Under the pieces are notes generated by a model. The model worked only from the letters and a program-made list of their open reading frames with translations. It did not search any database and was not told where the DNA came from. Both the position numbers and the translations under genes were made by a program. Positions 43,061-52,010 of a stretch of 64,000 bases of DNA are shown piece by piece. Every line of letters begins with the position of its first letter. Within the stretch, counting starts at the first letter, position 1. This DNA is from an uncultured Chitinophagales bacterium (lineage in GTDB: Bacteria > Bacteroidota > Bacteroidia > Chitinophagales > JAHDHT01). Location: positions 1-64,000 of the forward strand of contig CALHDG010000034.1 of NCBI GenBank assembly GCA_938023075.1, written 5' to 3'.

Positions 43061-46009
43061 ATGTTAAAAATCATTTACACAAAAATTATTGTAATAACAA
43101 TAATTTTACTATCAAATGTTGATCTTCAAGCTACTCATTTTAGATATGGTCATATCACTTGGGAAATAGTTGATTCTACCCAGGCAGGAATTGAGGTAAA
43201 GTTTACAGTACAAACAGCCTGGAGGATAACCTATTTTACAGAAGATCTTTATAGCTATGGTTATTTCGATTATAATACCCTTAGCTTGGGTCAAAAGTTC
43301 GTTTCAGGTGATTTCTTCTTCGGAGATGGAGAAGAATTACCCTTGGTACTAACAGTTACATCACTGAATTCAGCTGATGATTGGGTATATGGAGTGGCTG
43401 AATTTACCCACATCTACACCGAAAGTTCGCCATATACAGCTTACATTGAAGGCTGTTGCCGGTTAGAAAATGTGAACAACATTAATTACTATAATCCTGA
43501 TTATCTCGTTTCAACCTTATTAGATTTATCTATCAATAATCGTCCGCCAATAAGTAATTTGCCGGCTATTGTTAATGTTCCATCCAACCAAGACTCTATT
43601 AGTTTTTACATAACCGCTTTTGATGAAGATGCTGATCCCATTCGGTTTAGGTTAGCAACCCCAGCTGAAGTGGGTACTTACACCTATTCAGTTCCACCAA
43701 ATTTAACACTTGATAGTAATACAGGTTTGGTAACATGGAATCCCTTACCGGGGGGCGAAAGCTCACTATGGACATTGTCGGTTATCATAGAAGACCTAGA
43801 CGAATATGGAGATCCAAAAAGCTTTACCCAATTAGATTTTTTTGTAAATGTAACCGGCGAATCATTCCCACCTCAATTTGTTGGAGCTACACCCCCCAAT
43901 AATATTGTATACGAACTTTTACCTGGAGATACTATAAATTTTGTTATTGAGGCATTGGATGCTGATACCATATTTAACAATGTAACAATTAATGCAACTG
44001 GTATACCAGAAAGTGCCATATTTAGTTTTGAACCTTTGCTTCCCACTCCAGGCTCAAACCCTGTTTCCACAGAATTTACCTGGATTCCTACTACAGATGA
44101 CCTGGGTACTTATGCCATAAATTTTACTGCTACCGACGAAACTGGTAGCCAAGCCTTAACTGTAATAAACATTGATGTTGGCTTTGAGCCGGTTTTCATT
44201 GAACCTACGCCAGGTAACAATAGCCTCTTTTGCTACTCTGATGGAGATTATTTCAATCAAGAATATATAATTATAGATTTGGACTCTACCGATCAAGTTA
44301 ATCTTCAATTAAGTTTAGATACCAATTTGGTTAACACAACGAACCCACCTCCGTTCACCCCTGGAGGCGGTTTTCCGCTAACCGATGTATTCCCAAGTTC
44401 ACTTACTTTTAATCCTTCTTTACCACTATCCTTTGGTAATCCGGTATCTACCAATTTAACCGGTACAATAAATGAAAGGGATTGGGGTATTTACATTTTA
44501 AACTTCGTTTCAACCGACACCGATAACGACAAGACCTTTTTAACCAATTACTTAATTATTGATCAAGCCCCCTATTTCACTACCCAAGTTCCAAATGTTA
44601 TAAACTGGCCTGTTGGTATTCCATTTGATATTGTTATTTCGGCAAATGATGATGATCTTATTTATGGAGATAGAATTGCCTTTGCAGATTCATCTAAATC
44701 TTACGTAACCATTCCAAAATGGTTAAATGTCGTAGATGATTTAAATGGTAATCTAAACTTAACTGGCACCCCAGCGTTATCTCAACAAGGATTTCATAAT
44801 GTAAGAATAGAGCTTCATGATAGAACCACGCATTTTTTACATCAACATTGTACACAAGAATTTCTTGAATTCAGGATTAACGTGAGGCCAATTAGATTAT
44901 TAGTTGAACCCGGTCCGCCAAATCTTGTTGTTGGAACAGAATTGTGTACTACCATAACGGTTACAGATGATGAAAATAATGTTTTAGAAGGAATTGAAGT
45001 AAACATATCTAGTGCTGCCGATAATCCGAACGCATATAGTGAAACCTTAACTACTAATGCAGATGGACAGGTAGAATTTTGCTATACGGGTACTATGGTT
45101 GGTTATGACGAATGTATTATAACAGCCGGTGATCAAAGTCAAACATATGGAGTAAACTGGACGAGTACAGGCTCTACCGATTGTAATAATGTTGCCGGTT
45201 TAATGCAAACCTCCCATTCTTTTGTTTGCCACGAAAACTCTTTATATGTTGGCTCAGCATTTTCTAATGTTGATGCAAATTCGGTAAAAGCTTATGTATT
45301 ACACGAAGGAGAAGAATTTGATGGTTTAACTTTTCTTACCATAAATAAAAGTGGAATTTTTGAAAGTTTAGGTGAGGGCTATACAAACAGACCTTTATAC
45401 ATTTCGGCTGTTATTGGTGTGCCAGATGCTTCCGGCTATCCAAATTTTGATGATGCTTGCACAGTATGGACTCCCTACGGAGCTTATGTTGTATTTTTTG
45501 ATCCGCTTAGCATTAATATTGTAGAAGATAGATGTGAAAGCGGTCAATACTATATAGATTTAACTATAACAGGCGGCGTTGGTGGTATTTCGTCTGGTTA
45601 TGCCTATCCAGTAGTATCAGATGGACAAACAGAACATCAAAAAGTCTTTCCCAATGAAGTGATTACTTTTGGACCGTATACGGGCAATGGTGTATTTACT
45701 ATAGAAACTGCTGGAGTAAAAAATTGTAAGAGTAGTTTAACAAACAGCTATTCTTGCGAAGCGGTATTTCAGGTTTCAGCATCAAAATCAAATACTTATC
45801 AAATAATTTATCCAGAACCATTTAAGCAAGCTATTGAAATACTAGCAGTAAAAATTTATAATGCTAATGCTCAGGTAATTCCGGGTAATATATTAGTTGA
45901 TAAAAACAGTTGCGAAATTGAAGTTAACCAAGAGGTAACTGGTATTTTACTTGTTGAGTTAATATTTTCAAACAATCAAAAAGACTACGTAAAAATTTTA
46001 AAACAATAA
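43061..46009 (+). CDS. Large secreted protein with Ig-like domains
   Basis: The 982-aa protein has a signal peptide (cleaved after DLQA), an N-terminal domain starting THFRYGHITWEI that is shared by many large Bacteroidota and delta-proteobacterial surface proteins, and several Ig/cadherin-like domains with DEDADPIRFRL and SNTGLVTWNP motifs. A Big_1-type domain follows (VVGTELCTTITVTDDENNVLEG ... TTNADGQVEFCYTG, about 635-710). The last 70 residues (NTYQIIYPEPFKQAIEILAVKI ... DYVKILKQ) look like a divergent T9SS sorting domain. It is probably an adhesin or surface-layer component. Confidence 0.75.
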   Translation: MLKIIYTKIIVITIILLSNVDLQATHFRYGHITWEIVDSTQAGIEVKFTVQTAWRITYFTEDLYSYGYFDYNTLSLGQKFVSGDFFFGDGEELPLVLTVTSLNSADDWVYGVAEFTHIYTESSPYTAYIEGCCRLENVNNINYYNPDYLVSTLLDLSINNRPPISNLPAIVNVPSNQDSISFYITAFDEDADPIRFRLATPAEVGTYTYSVPPNLTLDSNTGLVTWNPLPGGESSLWTLSVIIEDLDEYGDPKSFTQLDFFVNVTGESFPPQFVGATPPNNIVYELLPGDTINFVIEALDADTIFNNVTINATGIPESAIFSFEPLLPTPGSNPVSTEFTWIPTTDDLGTYAINFTATDETGSQALTVINIDVGFEPVFIEPTPGNNSLFCYSDGDYFNQEYIIIDLDSTDQVNLQLSLDTNLVNTTNPPPFTPGGGFPLTDVFPSSLTFNPSLPLSFGNPVSTNLTGTINERDWGIYILNFVSTDTDNDKTFLTNYLIIDQAPYFTTQVPNVINWPVGIPFDIVISANDDDLIYGDRIAFADSSKSYVTIPKWLNVVDDLNGNLNLTGTPALSQQGFHNVRIELHDRTTHFLHQHCTQEFLEFRINVRPIRLLVEPGPPNLVVGTELCTTITVTDDENNVLEGIEVNISSAADNPNAYSETLTTNADGQVEFCYTGTMVGYDECIITAGDQSQTYGVNWTSTGSTDCNNVAGLMQTSHSFVCHENSLYVGSAFSNVDANSVKAYVLHEGEEFDGLTFLTINKSGIFESLGEGYTNRPLYISAVIGVPDASGYPNFDDACTVWTPYGAYVVFFDPLSINIVEDRCESGQYYIDLTITGGVGGISSGYAYPVVSDGQTEHQKVFPNEVITFGPYTGNGVFTIETAGVKNCKSSLTNSYSCEAVFQVSASKSNTYQIIYPEPFKQAIEILAVKIYNANAQVIPGNILVDKNSCEIEVNQEVTGILLVELIFSNNQKDYVKILKQ

Positions 46010-46038
46010 TTACTTAATATTAAAATATTTTATTATTG

Positions 46039-46074
46039 ATATGACATTTCATCGAAGAAATGTCATATTTTTTT
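46039..46074 (+). terminator. Terminator after the Ig-like protein
   Basis: ATATGACATTT pairs with AAATGTCATAT around an 8-nt loop, followed by a T tract. The stem is the same as that after the subtilase at 21388-21420. Confidence 0.85.
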
Positions 46075-46161
46075 ATTGAATAAACCTTATATTAAAACTG
46101 GAAGACTGCTACTTTTTACGAGTAATTTGGTATAAATTTGCACTTTAATTCAATCTATCAA

Positions 46162-46803
46162 ATGAAATTATATTTTAGTATTGGGAGCTTACTTGCCCTG
46201 CTTATTTTATCTGGTTGCTATCGCGGTCCGGAAGATTTACCGAAGCTGAAAAAGAAGTTCCGCTCACAAATCAATCAATTTGAAAATCAAAAAGAAAATA
46301 CCGATGATAAAGTGGAGGTTGCGGTTGAGAAATTAACTTCCTTTCAACAGGCGATTGCCAATGCTGAAAATGCCGATAGTGAGTTTAAACGGGTATATAA
46401 TCAATGGCATAAAGTAAACAAAGAAGTAGAAGATTTAAATAATGAATACAATAAGCTAAAGGAAGACGCCGACAATTTGTTTAACGCCATGCAAGCTCAA
46501 ACCGAAGGCTTAAAAGATGCTACTACCAAAGGAGAGCTGATGGGAGCCATCAACAAAACGCGTAACAGCTACAGCAAAACTTTGCTTAACACACAAAAAG
46601 CAGTAGAAAGTTTGAATGGTTTACATGGTGAAGCCTTAGAAATTATTAAAGCCTTAGAAGTTGCGGTAGCCGTTGGTGAAATTGCCAACATTAATACCGG
46701 CTTAAAAAACATTGAAAGCCGGGTTGATAAAATTATGAATGAACTTAATGTGACTATTGCCGAAAGTAAAGACTTATACGAAACTCGTATTGGGGCGTTT
46801 TGA
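46162..46803 (+). CDS. Coiled-coil lipoprotein
   Basis: The ORF track begins at a TTG (46138), but the ATG at 46162 gives a proper lipoprotein signal (MKLYFSIGSLLALLILSGC) and 213 residues. TAAATTTG at 46133-46140 is a -7 candidate that also favours the later start. The mature protein is almost entirely alpha-helical, with heptads and high Lys/Glu content, and probably forms a long coiled coil in the periplasm. I do not recognise a family, and it stands alone. Confidence 0.65.
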   Translation: MKLYFSIGSLLALLILSGCYRGPEDLPKLKKKFRSQINQFENQKENTDDKVEVAVEKLTSFQQAIANAENADSEFKRVYNQWHKVNKEVEDLNNEYNKLKEDADNLFNAMQAQTEGLKDATTKGELMGAINKTRNSYSKTLLNTQKAVESLNGLHGEALEIIKALEVAVAVGEIANINTGLKNIESRVDKIMNELNVTIAESKDLYETRIGAF

Positions 46804-46880
46804 AATTATTAATTCAACTCTTATACTAACCTATTGGCAATGTATTTGGAAGGTATTTAAAAAGCGATGAGGTTGGAAGT

Positions 46881-47010
46881 TTAGCCCCGATAGGGGTGTT
46901 TGAGTGGTTATGCTGCTTGAAGCGTTTGCCCTTGTGCATTGGCGCAGCATTTGAACGGATAGCGGGAAGCCCCTTTCTAAATGGTTTCCACCGTTTCGCT
47001 GCAAAAAAAA
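46881..47010 (+). repeat. Interspersed structured element, family 1, copy 3
   Basis: It begins TTAGCCCCGATAGGGG and continues with ATGCTGC/GCAGCAT, then TTTGAACGGATAGCGGGA, and ends GTTTCGCTGCAAAAAAAA. It lies between the convergent coiled-coil lipoprotein and pseudouridine synthase genes. Confidence 0.75.
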
Positions 47011-47022
47011 TAGTTATTTATA

Positions 47023-47060
47023 CGCCAAGTTAATAAGTTGTATTATAGTATAACTTGGTG
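47023..47060 (-). terminator. Candidate terminator of the pseudouridine synthase
   Basis: CGCCAAGTTA pairs with TAACTTGGTG (10 bp, one G-U) around an 18-nt loop, 18 nt past the stop codon at 47078. The loop is long and there is no T tract, so the call is moderate. Confidence 0.45.
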
Positions 47061-47077
47061 TTGAGTAGGTCAATCAA

Positions 47078-48106
47078 TTACTTTACATTTCTATATTGAA
47101 TATAATGCTCCCACTTATCTAATACGGTTTGCATATCATTGGGTAGGTCAGAGTTAAAGTGCATGTCTTCATTGGTTTCAGGGTGAATAAAGCCTAGGGT
47201 TTTAGCATGTAATGCCTGTCGGGGAATGATTTTAAAACAGTTATCAATGTATTGTTTGTATTTGGTAAAAACGGTGCCTTTCACAATTTTATCACCGCCA
47301 TATAGCGCATCTCCAAACAAGGGATGTTTAATATATGAAAAATGCACTCGTATCTGATGCGTCCTTCCGGTTTCTAATTTACATTCTACTAAGGTAACGT
47401 AACCAAAACGTTTTAAAACGGTATAATGCGTAACCGAATGTTTGCCATAATCCTCATCGGTAAACACGTGCATTTTTTTACGGTTCTTTAAATTTCTACC
47501 AATGTTGCCTTCAATAGTGCCATCTTCACTTAAATCGCCCCATACCAAAGCATAGTAGCGACGGTTGACTGTTCGATCAAAAAATTGTTTTGCCAAATGA
47601 CTCATGGCATATTCGGTTTTGGCAGCTACCATTAAGCCGGTGGTTAACTTATCTAAACGGTGCACCAAACCCGGTCGACTATCAAAATCTTTATTTTGCG
47701 GTAAATTTTTAAAATGATAAATCAATCCATTTACCAAGGTGCCTGTGTAGTTTCCATGTCCCGGATGTACCACTAAGCCTGCTTGTTTATTCACTACAAT
47801 TACAGTATCATCTTCATAAACAATATCTAAGGGGATGTCTTCGGCAATTAATTCTAAAGTTCTAGGCTCATTAGGTAATAGCACCTTTACCGTATCGCCC
47901 GGTTTAATTTTATAATTGGGTTTAACGGCTTTTTTATTTACTACAACACAACCCGCACGCGCCGCATTTTGAATTTTGTTTCTACTCGTCTTTTCAAGTT
48001 TGTTCATTAAAAACTTATCCACACGTAATATCTCTTGTCCTTTATCTACGGTAATAGTAAAATGTTCAAACAACTGGTCTTTATCTAATGGTGTATCCAT
48101 TGGCAC
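47078..48106 (-). CDS. RluA-family 23S rRNA pseudouridine synthase (RluD-like)
   Basis: The protein has an N-terminal S4 RNA-binding domain (LRVDKFLMNKLEKTSRNKIQ) and the RluA catalytic domain with the active-site Asp in RPGLVHRLDKLTTGLMV (residues about 155-170). It converts uridines in 23S rRNA (RluC/RluD-type positions) to pseudouridine. Length is normal. The track starts at GTG (48106); the ATG two codons later (MDTPLDKDQ) is the more likely start. Confidence 0.92.
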   Translation of the reverse strand: MPMDTPLDKDQLFEHFTITVDKGQEILRVDKFLMNKLEKTSRNKIQNAARAGCVVVNKKAVKPNYKIKPGDTVKVLLPNEPRTLELIAEDIPLDIVYEDDTVIVVNKQAGLVVHPGHGNYTGTLVNGLIYHFKNLPQNKDFDSRPGLVHRLDKLTTGLMVAAKTEYAMSHLAKQFFDRTVNRRYYALVWGDLSEDGTIEGNIGRNLKNRKKMHVFTDEDYGKHSVTHYTVLKRFGYVTLVECKLETGRTHQIRVHFSYIKHPLFGDALYGGDKIVKGTVFTKYKQYIDNCFKIIPRQALHAKTLGFIHPETNEDMHFNSDLPNDMQTVLDKWEHYIQYRNVK

Positions 48107-48327
48107 AAAGCTACATAACTAATGTAAGTAAAGCGAACATTAACCCATATTCCAAACAACAGCATTTATAAAGTCAGCATTTCATTACATGGTAGAATTT
48201 ATGAAGAAGGAAAATAAATCAATTACAAAATGGCTTTAGAGCCACGTATGGCATTGCCTAATGGCATTTTTAAAAAATTTTTGACAAGTTTATCTAAACG
48301 ATAAAGTAGTTGACACTTTTGTATAGA

Positions 48328-48450
48328 TTTTTTTTTGAAGCGAAACATTTTAACTTTATAAAACATCTGTCCCGCTTTTCGCTCAAATGCTGCGGCTGCG
48401 CTTCAAAATCTAACGCTTCAGGCAGCATAACCACTGCAATCGGGGCTAGA
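48328..48450 (-). repeat. Interspersed structured element, family 1, copy 4 (reversed)
   Basis: On the minus strand it reads CTAGCCCCGATTGCAGTGG, ATGCTGC/GCAGCAT, TTTGAGCGAAAAGCGGGA, ending GTTTCGCTTCAAAAAAAA. It is the only copy of the five in this orientation. It fills part of a 433-nt gap, which also holds two short hairpins at 48488-48531 (GTGCG...CGCAC and CTCGTT-GCA-AACGAG). Confidence 0.8.
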
Positions 48451-48539
48451 TTGGTCAATTTGCTCCTTCGTTAGCTGGCTATTTTTTGTGCGTTACAAGC
48501 GCACTTCTTGGGCAGTCTCGTTGCAAACGAGGATGAGGG

Positions 48540-49241
48540 TTATTCTTGGTAGTTTTCAATAATTAGTTTTTTATCAGTAAAGGGGAAGGTGACTAAACCC
48601 CATATAATAATACCAACCGATAAGGTAACTCCCATAAACATTAAAATAGTATTAAATAGTGTGACAATGTACTTAGCAGTGTCGCCTAAGGTGCCCACTT
48701 CTAACCAACCATGCCGGTTTACTTCGGTTACAAAACGTATCCAAAAACGGAATAATATAAAGAGGTTAAATAAAGCCAAACCGACCAATAACATTACAGC
48801 TTTTTTGCCCCAAGCCTTTGGGCTTTTCCAATTGATTGGGGTGGCTAAAATTAAAGCCATTAAAAATATCATAGGTATTACAGCATATTGCCATGTGTTG
48901 ACATAAAATTCGGCATGACCAACGTTAACACTTCTCAATTTACGGCGTTTAGCGTCCGCAACAGCATTATCAATTTGCTGTTGATTCATCATTTTGATCA
49001 ACACATCATCATCATATTTTTTAAATGGATGACGTTGATAGGTACTGGTATTACTTTTGGCTTCTAAAAATTCGACTTTACCATGGTTGCCGTAATCTTT
49101 GTATAACGATTGATTTATGCTAATAAAAGTTTTATAGTAACTCCTATCTAAACCGGTTGTTGGTAAAAACCAAGTTAAAAAAATATAGAAGATGAAAAAT
49201 AGAGCAACTGATATAATTAAATTTTTGGTATTTAAGATCAT
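48540..49241 (-). CDS. Membrane protein, exosortase partner
   Basis: The 233-aa protein has an N-terminal transmembrane helix, a periplasmic domain of about 80 residues (KVEFLEAKSNTSTYQRHP ... NVGHAEFYVNT), and three more helices. I recognise no family. It starts 15 nt after the exosortase gene, and many exosortase genes are followed by a dedicated membrane partner of unknown role, so it may assist in sorting or glycan transfer. No catalytic motif is obvious. Confidence 0.6.
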   Translation of the reverse strand: MILNTKNLIISVALFFIFYIFLTWFLPTTGLDRSYYKTFISINQSLYKDYGNHGKVEFLEAKSNTSTYQRHPFKKYDDDVLIKMMNQQQIDNAVADAKRRKLRSVNVGHAEFYVNTWQYAVIPMIFLMALILATPINWKSPKAWGKKAVMLLVGLALFNLFILFRFWIRFVTEVNRHGWLEVGTLGDTAKYIVTLFNTILMFMGVTLSVGIIIWGLVTFPFTDKKLIIENYQE

Positions 49242-49256
49242 TTATTGAACCCTCCT

Positions 49257-49895
49257 TTATTGTTGTGCTTTTGCTTTTTGTAAACTATTTATCCATACGG
49301 CTAACAAAATTAAGGCACAGATAATTACCACCGCTTGCCAAAATTCTTCGTGAAAAAACTCAAAATAATTTGGCATATACACACCAGAAATATATAAATG
49401 GACTACTCTAATAATGTTTAATACAAACAATGAACCGATGCCAAACAACAAGCCTTTAAATTTATTTACTAACGGCGCAGTGTAGGCAATTACGCCTGAG
49501 CCAAATATCGCCATAGCCTCTAAACCATCGCAACCGGTTTTTACATTTAAGGTCATCGCATCTGAGGAGATTTGATAACCTTTTGTTACCGTTCCCCAAC
49601 CAAAAATATTTAAGATGATACTGGCAATTTTAGCATCAAGTTGAGTAATAAATGCCACAAAATATTCGTGAAACCAATTGGTTGTCCATAAAAAGAGATA
49701 GAAGGCACCGATTAATAGGGCAAATGTTAACACAAAACGCGTTACCTGTGAAAGGCTTTTCCATCTTTTGATAGGATTAAAGCCCCCACCTTCACCACTA
49801 CTTGTTGAATTTTTTCTGGTTTCTGGAGCAGCAGCCTGTTGTGATTGCTCCTTTTGGGCTTTAGCTTGATTCTTTTTTCTTGATTTTTTCCCCAT
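49257..49895 (-). CDS. Exosortase/archaeosortase-family protein
   Basis: The 212-aa protein has a basic, Gln-rich cytoplasmic start and about five transmembrane helices. All three family residues are in place: Cys122 in KTGCDGLEAMAIF, Arg163 in VLNIIRVVHLY and His182 in FFHEEFWQ. Exosortases cut C-terminal sorting tags (PEP-CTERM type) and move the protein to a surface glycan or lipid. It is unusually short and lies outside a polysaccharide locus. I found no substrate with a matching C-terminal tag in the window. Confidence 0.8.
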   Translation of the reverse strand: MGKKSRKKNQAKAQKEQSQQAAAPETRKNSTSSGEGGGFNPIKRWKSLSQVTRFVLTFALLIGAFYLFLWTTNWFHEYFVAFITQLDAKIASIILNIFGWGTVTKGYQISSDAMTLNVKTGCDGLEAMAIFGSGVIAYTAPLVNKFKGLLFGIGSLFVLNIIRVVHLYISGVYMPNYFEFFHEEFWQAVVIICALILLAVWINSLQKAKAQQ

Positions 49896-50099
49896 AGCGT
49901 GGAATAACTAATTGTATTATGGTTTGATGACAAATTTGCCTAAAAAATGGCAGTTTTTAAAACTTTTGCGAAATAATAAGTTTGAAGATGTCGAAAAATA
50001 CAACTTATACACTTGACTTTTGAAACTATTATGTAAATAGCTAAAGGCAAGTTCACTCGGAATATGAACAAGTTTTTAAACCCGGGCGAGGTTGGCAAA

Positions 50100-50220
50100 C
50101 TAGCCCCGATGGTAGCGGTTATGCTGCCTGAAGCGTTGGCATTGAAGCCAAGCAGCAGCATTTGAGTGGACAGCGGGCAGCCCATTTGAAAACACGGCAA
50201 GGGTTTCGCTTCTAAAAAAT
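50100..50220 (+). repeat. Interspersed structured element, family 1, copy 5
   Basis: It reads CTAGCCCCGATGGTAGCGG, ATGCTGC/GCAGCAT, TTTGAGTGGACAGCGGGC, ending GTTTCGCTTCTAAAAAA. It lies between the exosortase start and the stop of the coiled-coil HhH protein, and is the only feature in that 370-nt gap. Confidence 0.8.
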
Positions 50221-50265
50221 TTAAATGTGCTTATTCTGGGTAAAAAATTCGTCTATAATTTACTT

Positions 50266-51987
50266 CTATTTTTTTGCCAGGTTTTTAGCTTGCCCTACCC
50301 AATTGTCTCGCTTAATTCTGCCAGGAAAAAATTCAATAGCGTCATTCACTTTATCAATATCATCTCCTGATAAATTAGCGACCTGCCCGAAATTGTAAAT
50401 GCCCAATGCATTCAGCTTTTTCTCTACAAACTCGCCAATGCCTTTTATTTGCTTTAAGTCATCCTTTTTTGTTGGATCTCCCTTACCTATTTTGGTAAAG
50501 TTGATGTTGGCAGCTTTGCTTTTAATTCTTTCCATAATGTCGTGAGAAGAATCGACCGGCGTACTTTTTTGTTTTTGTATGTCGGCTGCTTGTTTGGCTT
50601 TTAATTCGGCTGCCTTTTTCAATTCTGCTTCTTGCTTGGCTCTTAATTCTTGGGCGGCTTTGGCTTGCGCAGTTTGCTTGGCTTTTTCTTCAGCTAATCG
50701 TTTTGCTTCGGTTTCTTGCTTGGCTTTTTCTTCGGTTATTTTTTTGGCTTCTGCTGCTTTTTTAGCTTCCTGTTGGGCTTTTTCTTCCGCTAATCGTTTT
50801 GCTTCGGCTTCTTGTTTGGCTTTTTCTTCGCCTATTTTTTTGGCTTCCGCAGCTTTGCGCTCTGCCGCTAATTTTTCTTTTTCTGCAGCTTCTTTTGCTT
50901 GTGCTTCTTTTAATTGTTGGGTTGCTTTTTCGTTCCGGTTTTCAATTTGTTTTGCCAGCGTGTTTAGCTTATCTTCTAATATCGTTTTCTCTTTCGTACA
51001 ATCTGCCAACAAAGCCGTTTTGTTTTTTAACTCCGCCTCAAAAGTATCTTTTTTTGCTGTCGAAACTAAACTTTGTATTTCGGCAGAGAGTTTGTTGTTT
51101 TTAATTTCAACTTGTTCAAATTTAGCGGCTAAATCAGTGTACTGAACCTTAAAATCTCCATTGCTTTTCAATTTGGTCTGTAAAGTACTCCTTCGTGTAT
51201 TGGCTTCTTCTAATTGCTTGATAATTTTACCATTGTATACTTCTAATTCTTGAATGCGCTTTAATAAATCTTGTCCGGTTATGCGCGCTTCGGTTAACGA
51301 TTGGGTATATTTTTCAGCCTCGCTCTTATTCACTACTATGGTTTCGGCAGGCTTTTCTACAACTGTTTTTACTTCAACCGGTTTGTTTTCTAGTTCAATT
51401 ACTTTATTTTTTAAAGATAAATTTTCGTCTTCTAATTTTTCATTACTGCTTAACAATCGATCGACTAAATTATTGGTAGCTTTCAGCTTCTCTTCTATGC
51501 TAATGGACTGCACTTCTGCCAATCCAACTTCTTCACCAATGGGTTGCTTGGTGCTAAATACATCTCTAATTTTATCAATCCATCTTTTGTTCGTAATCGC
51601 TTCACCATCAACTTCTCCTTCGGTTAATACAAGTGCTTCTGCTGATTCTTCTGCCATAACGGCTCCATCATTTTTATTATTCGCCAGTTTTAATTTAAGG
51701 CTTTCCACTTCATCGCTCAGGCTTCTTATCTTATTGTTAAAAATGGCTTCTTCTTCTTCTCTTGATGAAAGTAAATTTAAATTATTTTTATAATTAGTAT
51801 TTAACCGTTTATACTCTGCATCTTTTTCAGCCAATAAATTTCGTAAGCTACGTACTTTAAACGATCGCAATATCCATCCGATGATAAAGCTCAGTAAGCT
51901 TGCTACGCCCAACAAAATTAAAATTTCACTCCAGTCTTGCTTAGTCAATTCGCTAAATGAACCCCAAAATTCTTGAATTATTTCCAT
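50266..51987 (-). CDS. Membrane-anchored coiled-coil protein with C-terminal HhH-like domain
   Basis: The 573-aa protein has one N-terminal membrane helix (ILILLGVASLLSFIIGWILR), a long coiled coil, an Ala/Lys/Glu-rich stretch of repeated units (EEKAKQEAEAKRLAEEKAQQ) like that of TolA, and a C-terminal domain KQIKGIGEFVEKKLNALGIYNFGQVANL. The last resembles helix-hairpin-helix units that bind DNA or protein. It begins 23 nt after the OmpA-like gene, so both probably belong to one envelope structure. Its Ala-rich repeats create long antisense ORFs that are not real genes. Confidence 0.7.
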   Translation of the reverse strand: MEIIQEFWGSFSELTKQDWSEILILLGVASLLSFIIGWILRSFKVRSLRNLLAEKDAEYKRLNTNYKNNLNLLSSREEEEAIFNNKIRSLSDEVESLKLKLANNKNDGAVMAEESAEALVLTEGEVDGEAITNKRWIDKIRDVFSTKQPIGEEVGLAEVQSISIEEKLKATNNLVDRLLSSNEKLEDENLSLKNKVIELENKPVEVKTVVEKPAETIVVNKSEAEKYTQSLTEARITGQDLLKRIQELEVYNGKIIKQLEEANTRRSTLQTKLKSNGDFKVQYTDLAAKFEQVEIKNNKLSAEIQSLVSTAKKDTFEAELKNKTALLADCTKEKTILEDKLNTLAKQIENRNEKATQQLKEAQAKEAAEKEKLAAERKAAEAKKIGEEKAKQEAEAKRLAEEKAQQEAKKAAEAKKITEEKAKQETEAKRLAEEKAKQTAQAKAAQELRAKQEAELKKAAELKAKQAADIQKQKSTPVDSSHDIMERIKSKAANINFTKIGKGDPTKKDDLKQIKGIGEFVEKKLNALGIYNFGQVANLSGDDIDKVNDAIEFFPGRIKRDNWVGQAKNLAKK

Positions 51988-52010
51988 TATATTTAGTCTG
52001 TATTTTTTTA

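Noticed and set aside
46138-46161. TTG start of the coiled-coil lipoprotein
   Set aside because: The ATG at 46162 gives a clean lipoprotein signal peptide, and the TTG lies within the -7 element TAAATTTG.
50579-51145. 188-aa and further plus-strand ORFs opposite the coiled-coil HhH gene
   Set aside because: The Ala/Lys/Glu repeats of the real gene read as Ala/Ser/Phe/Cys-rich shadow frames on the other strand; no start context or domain supports them.
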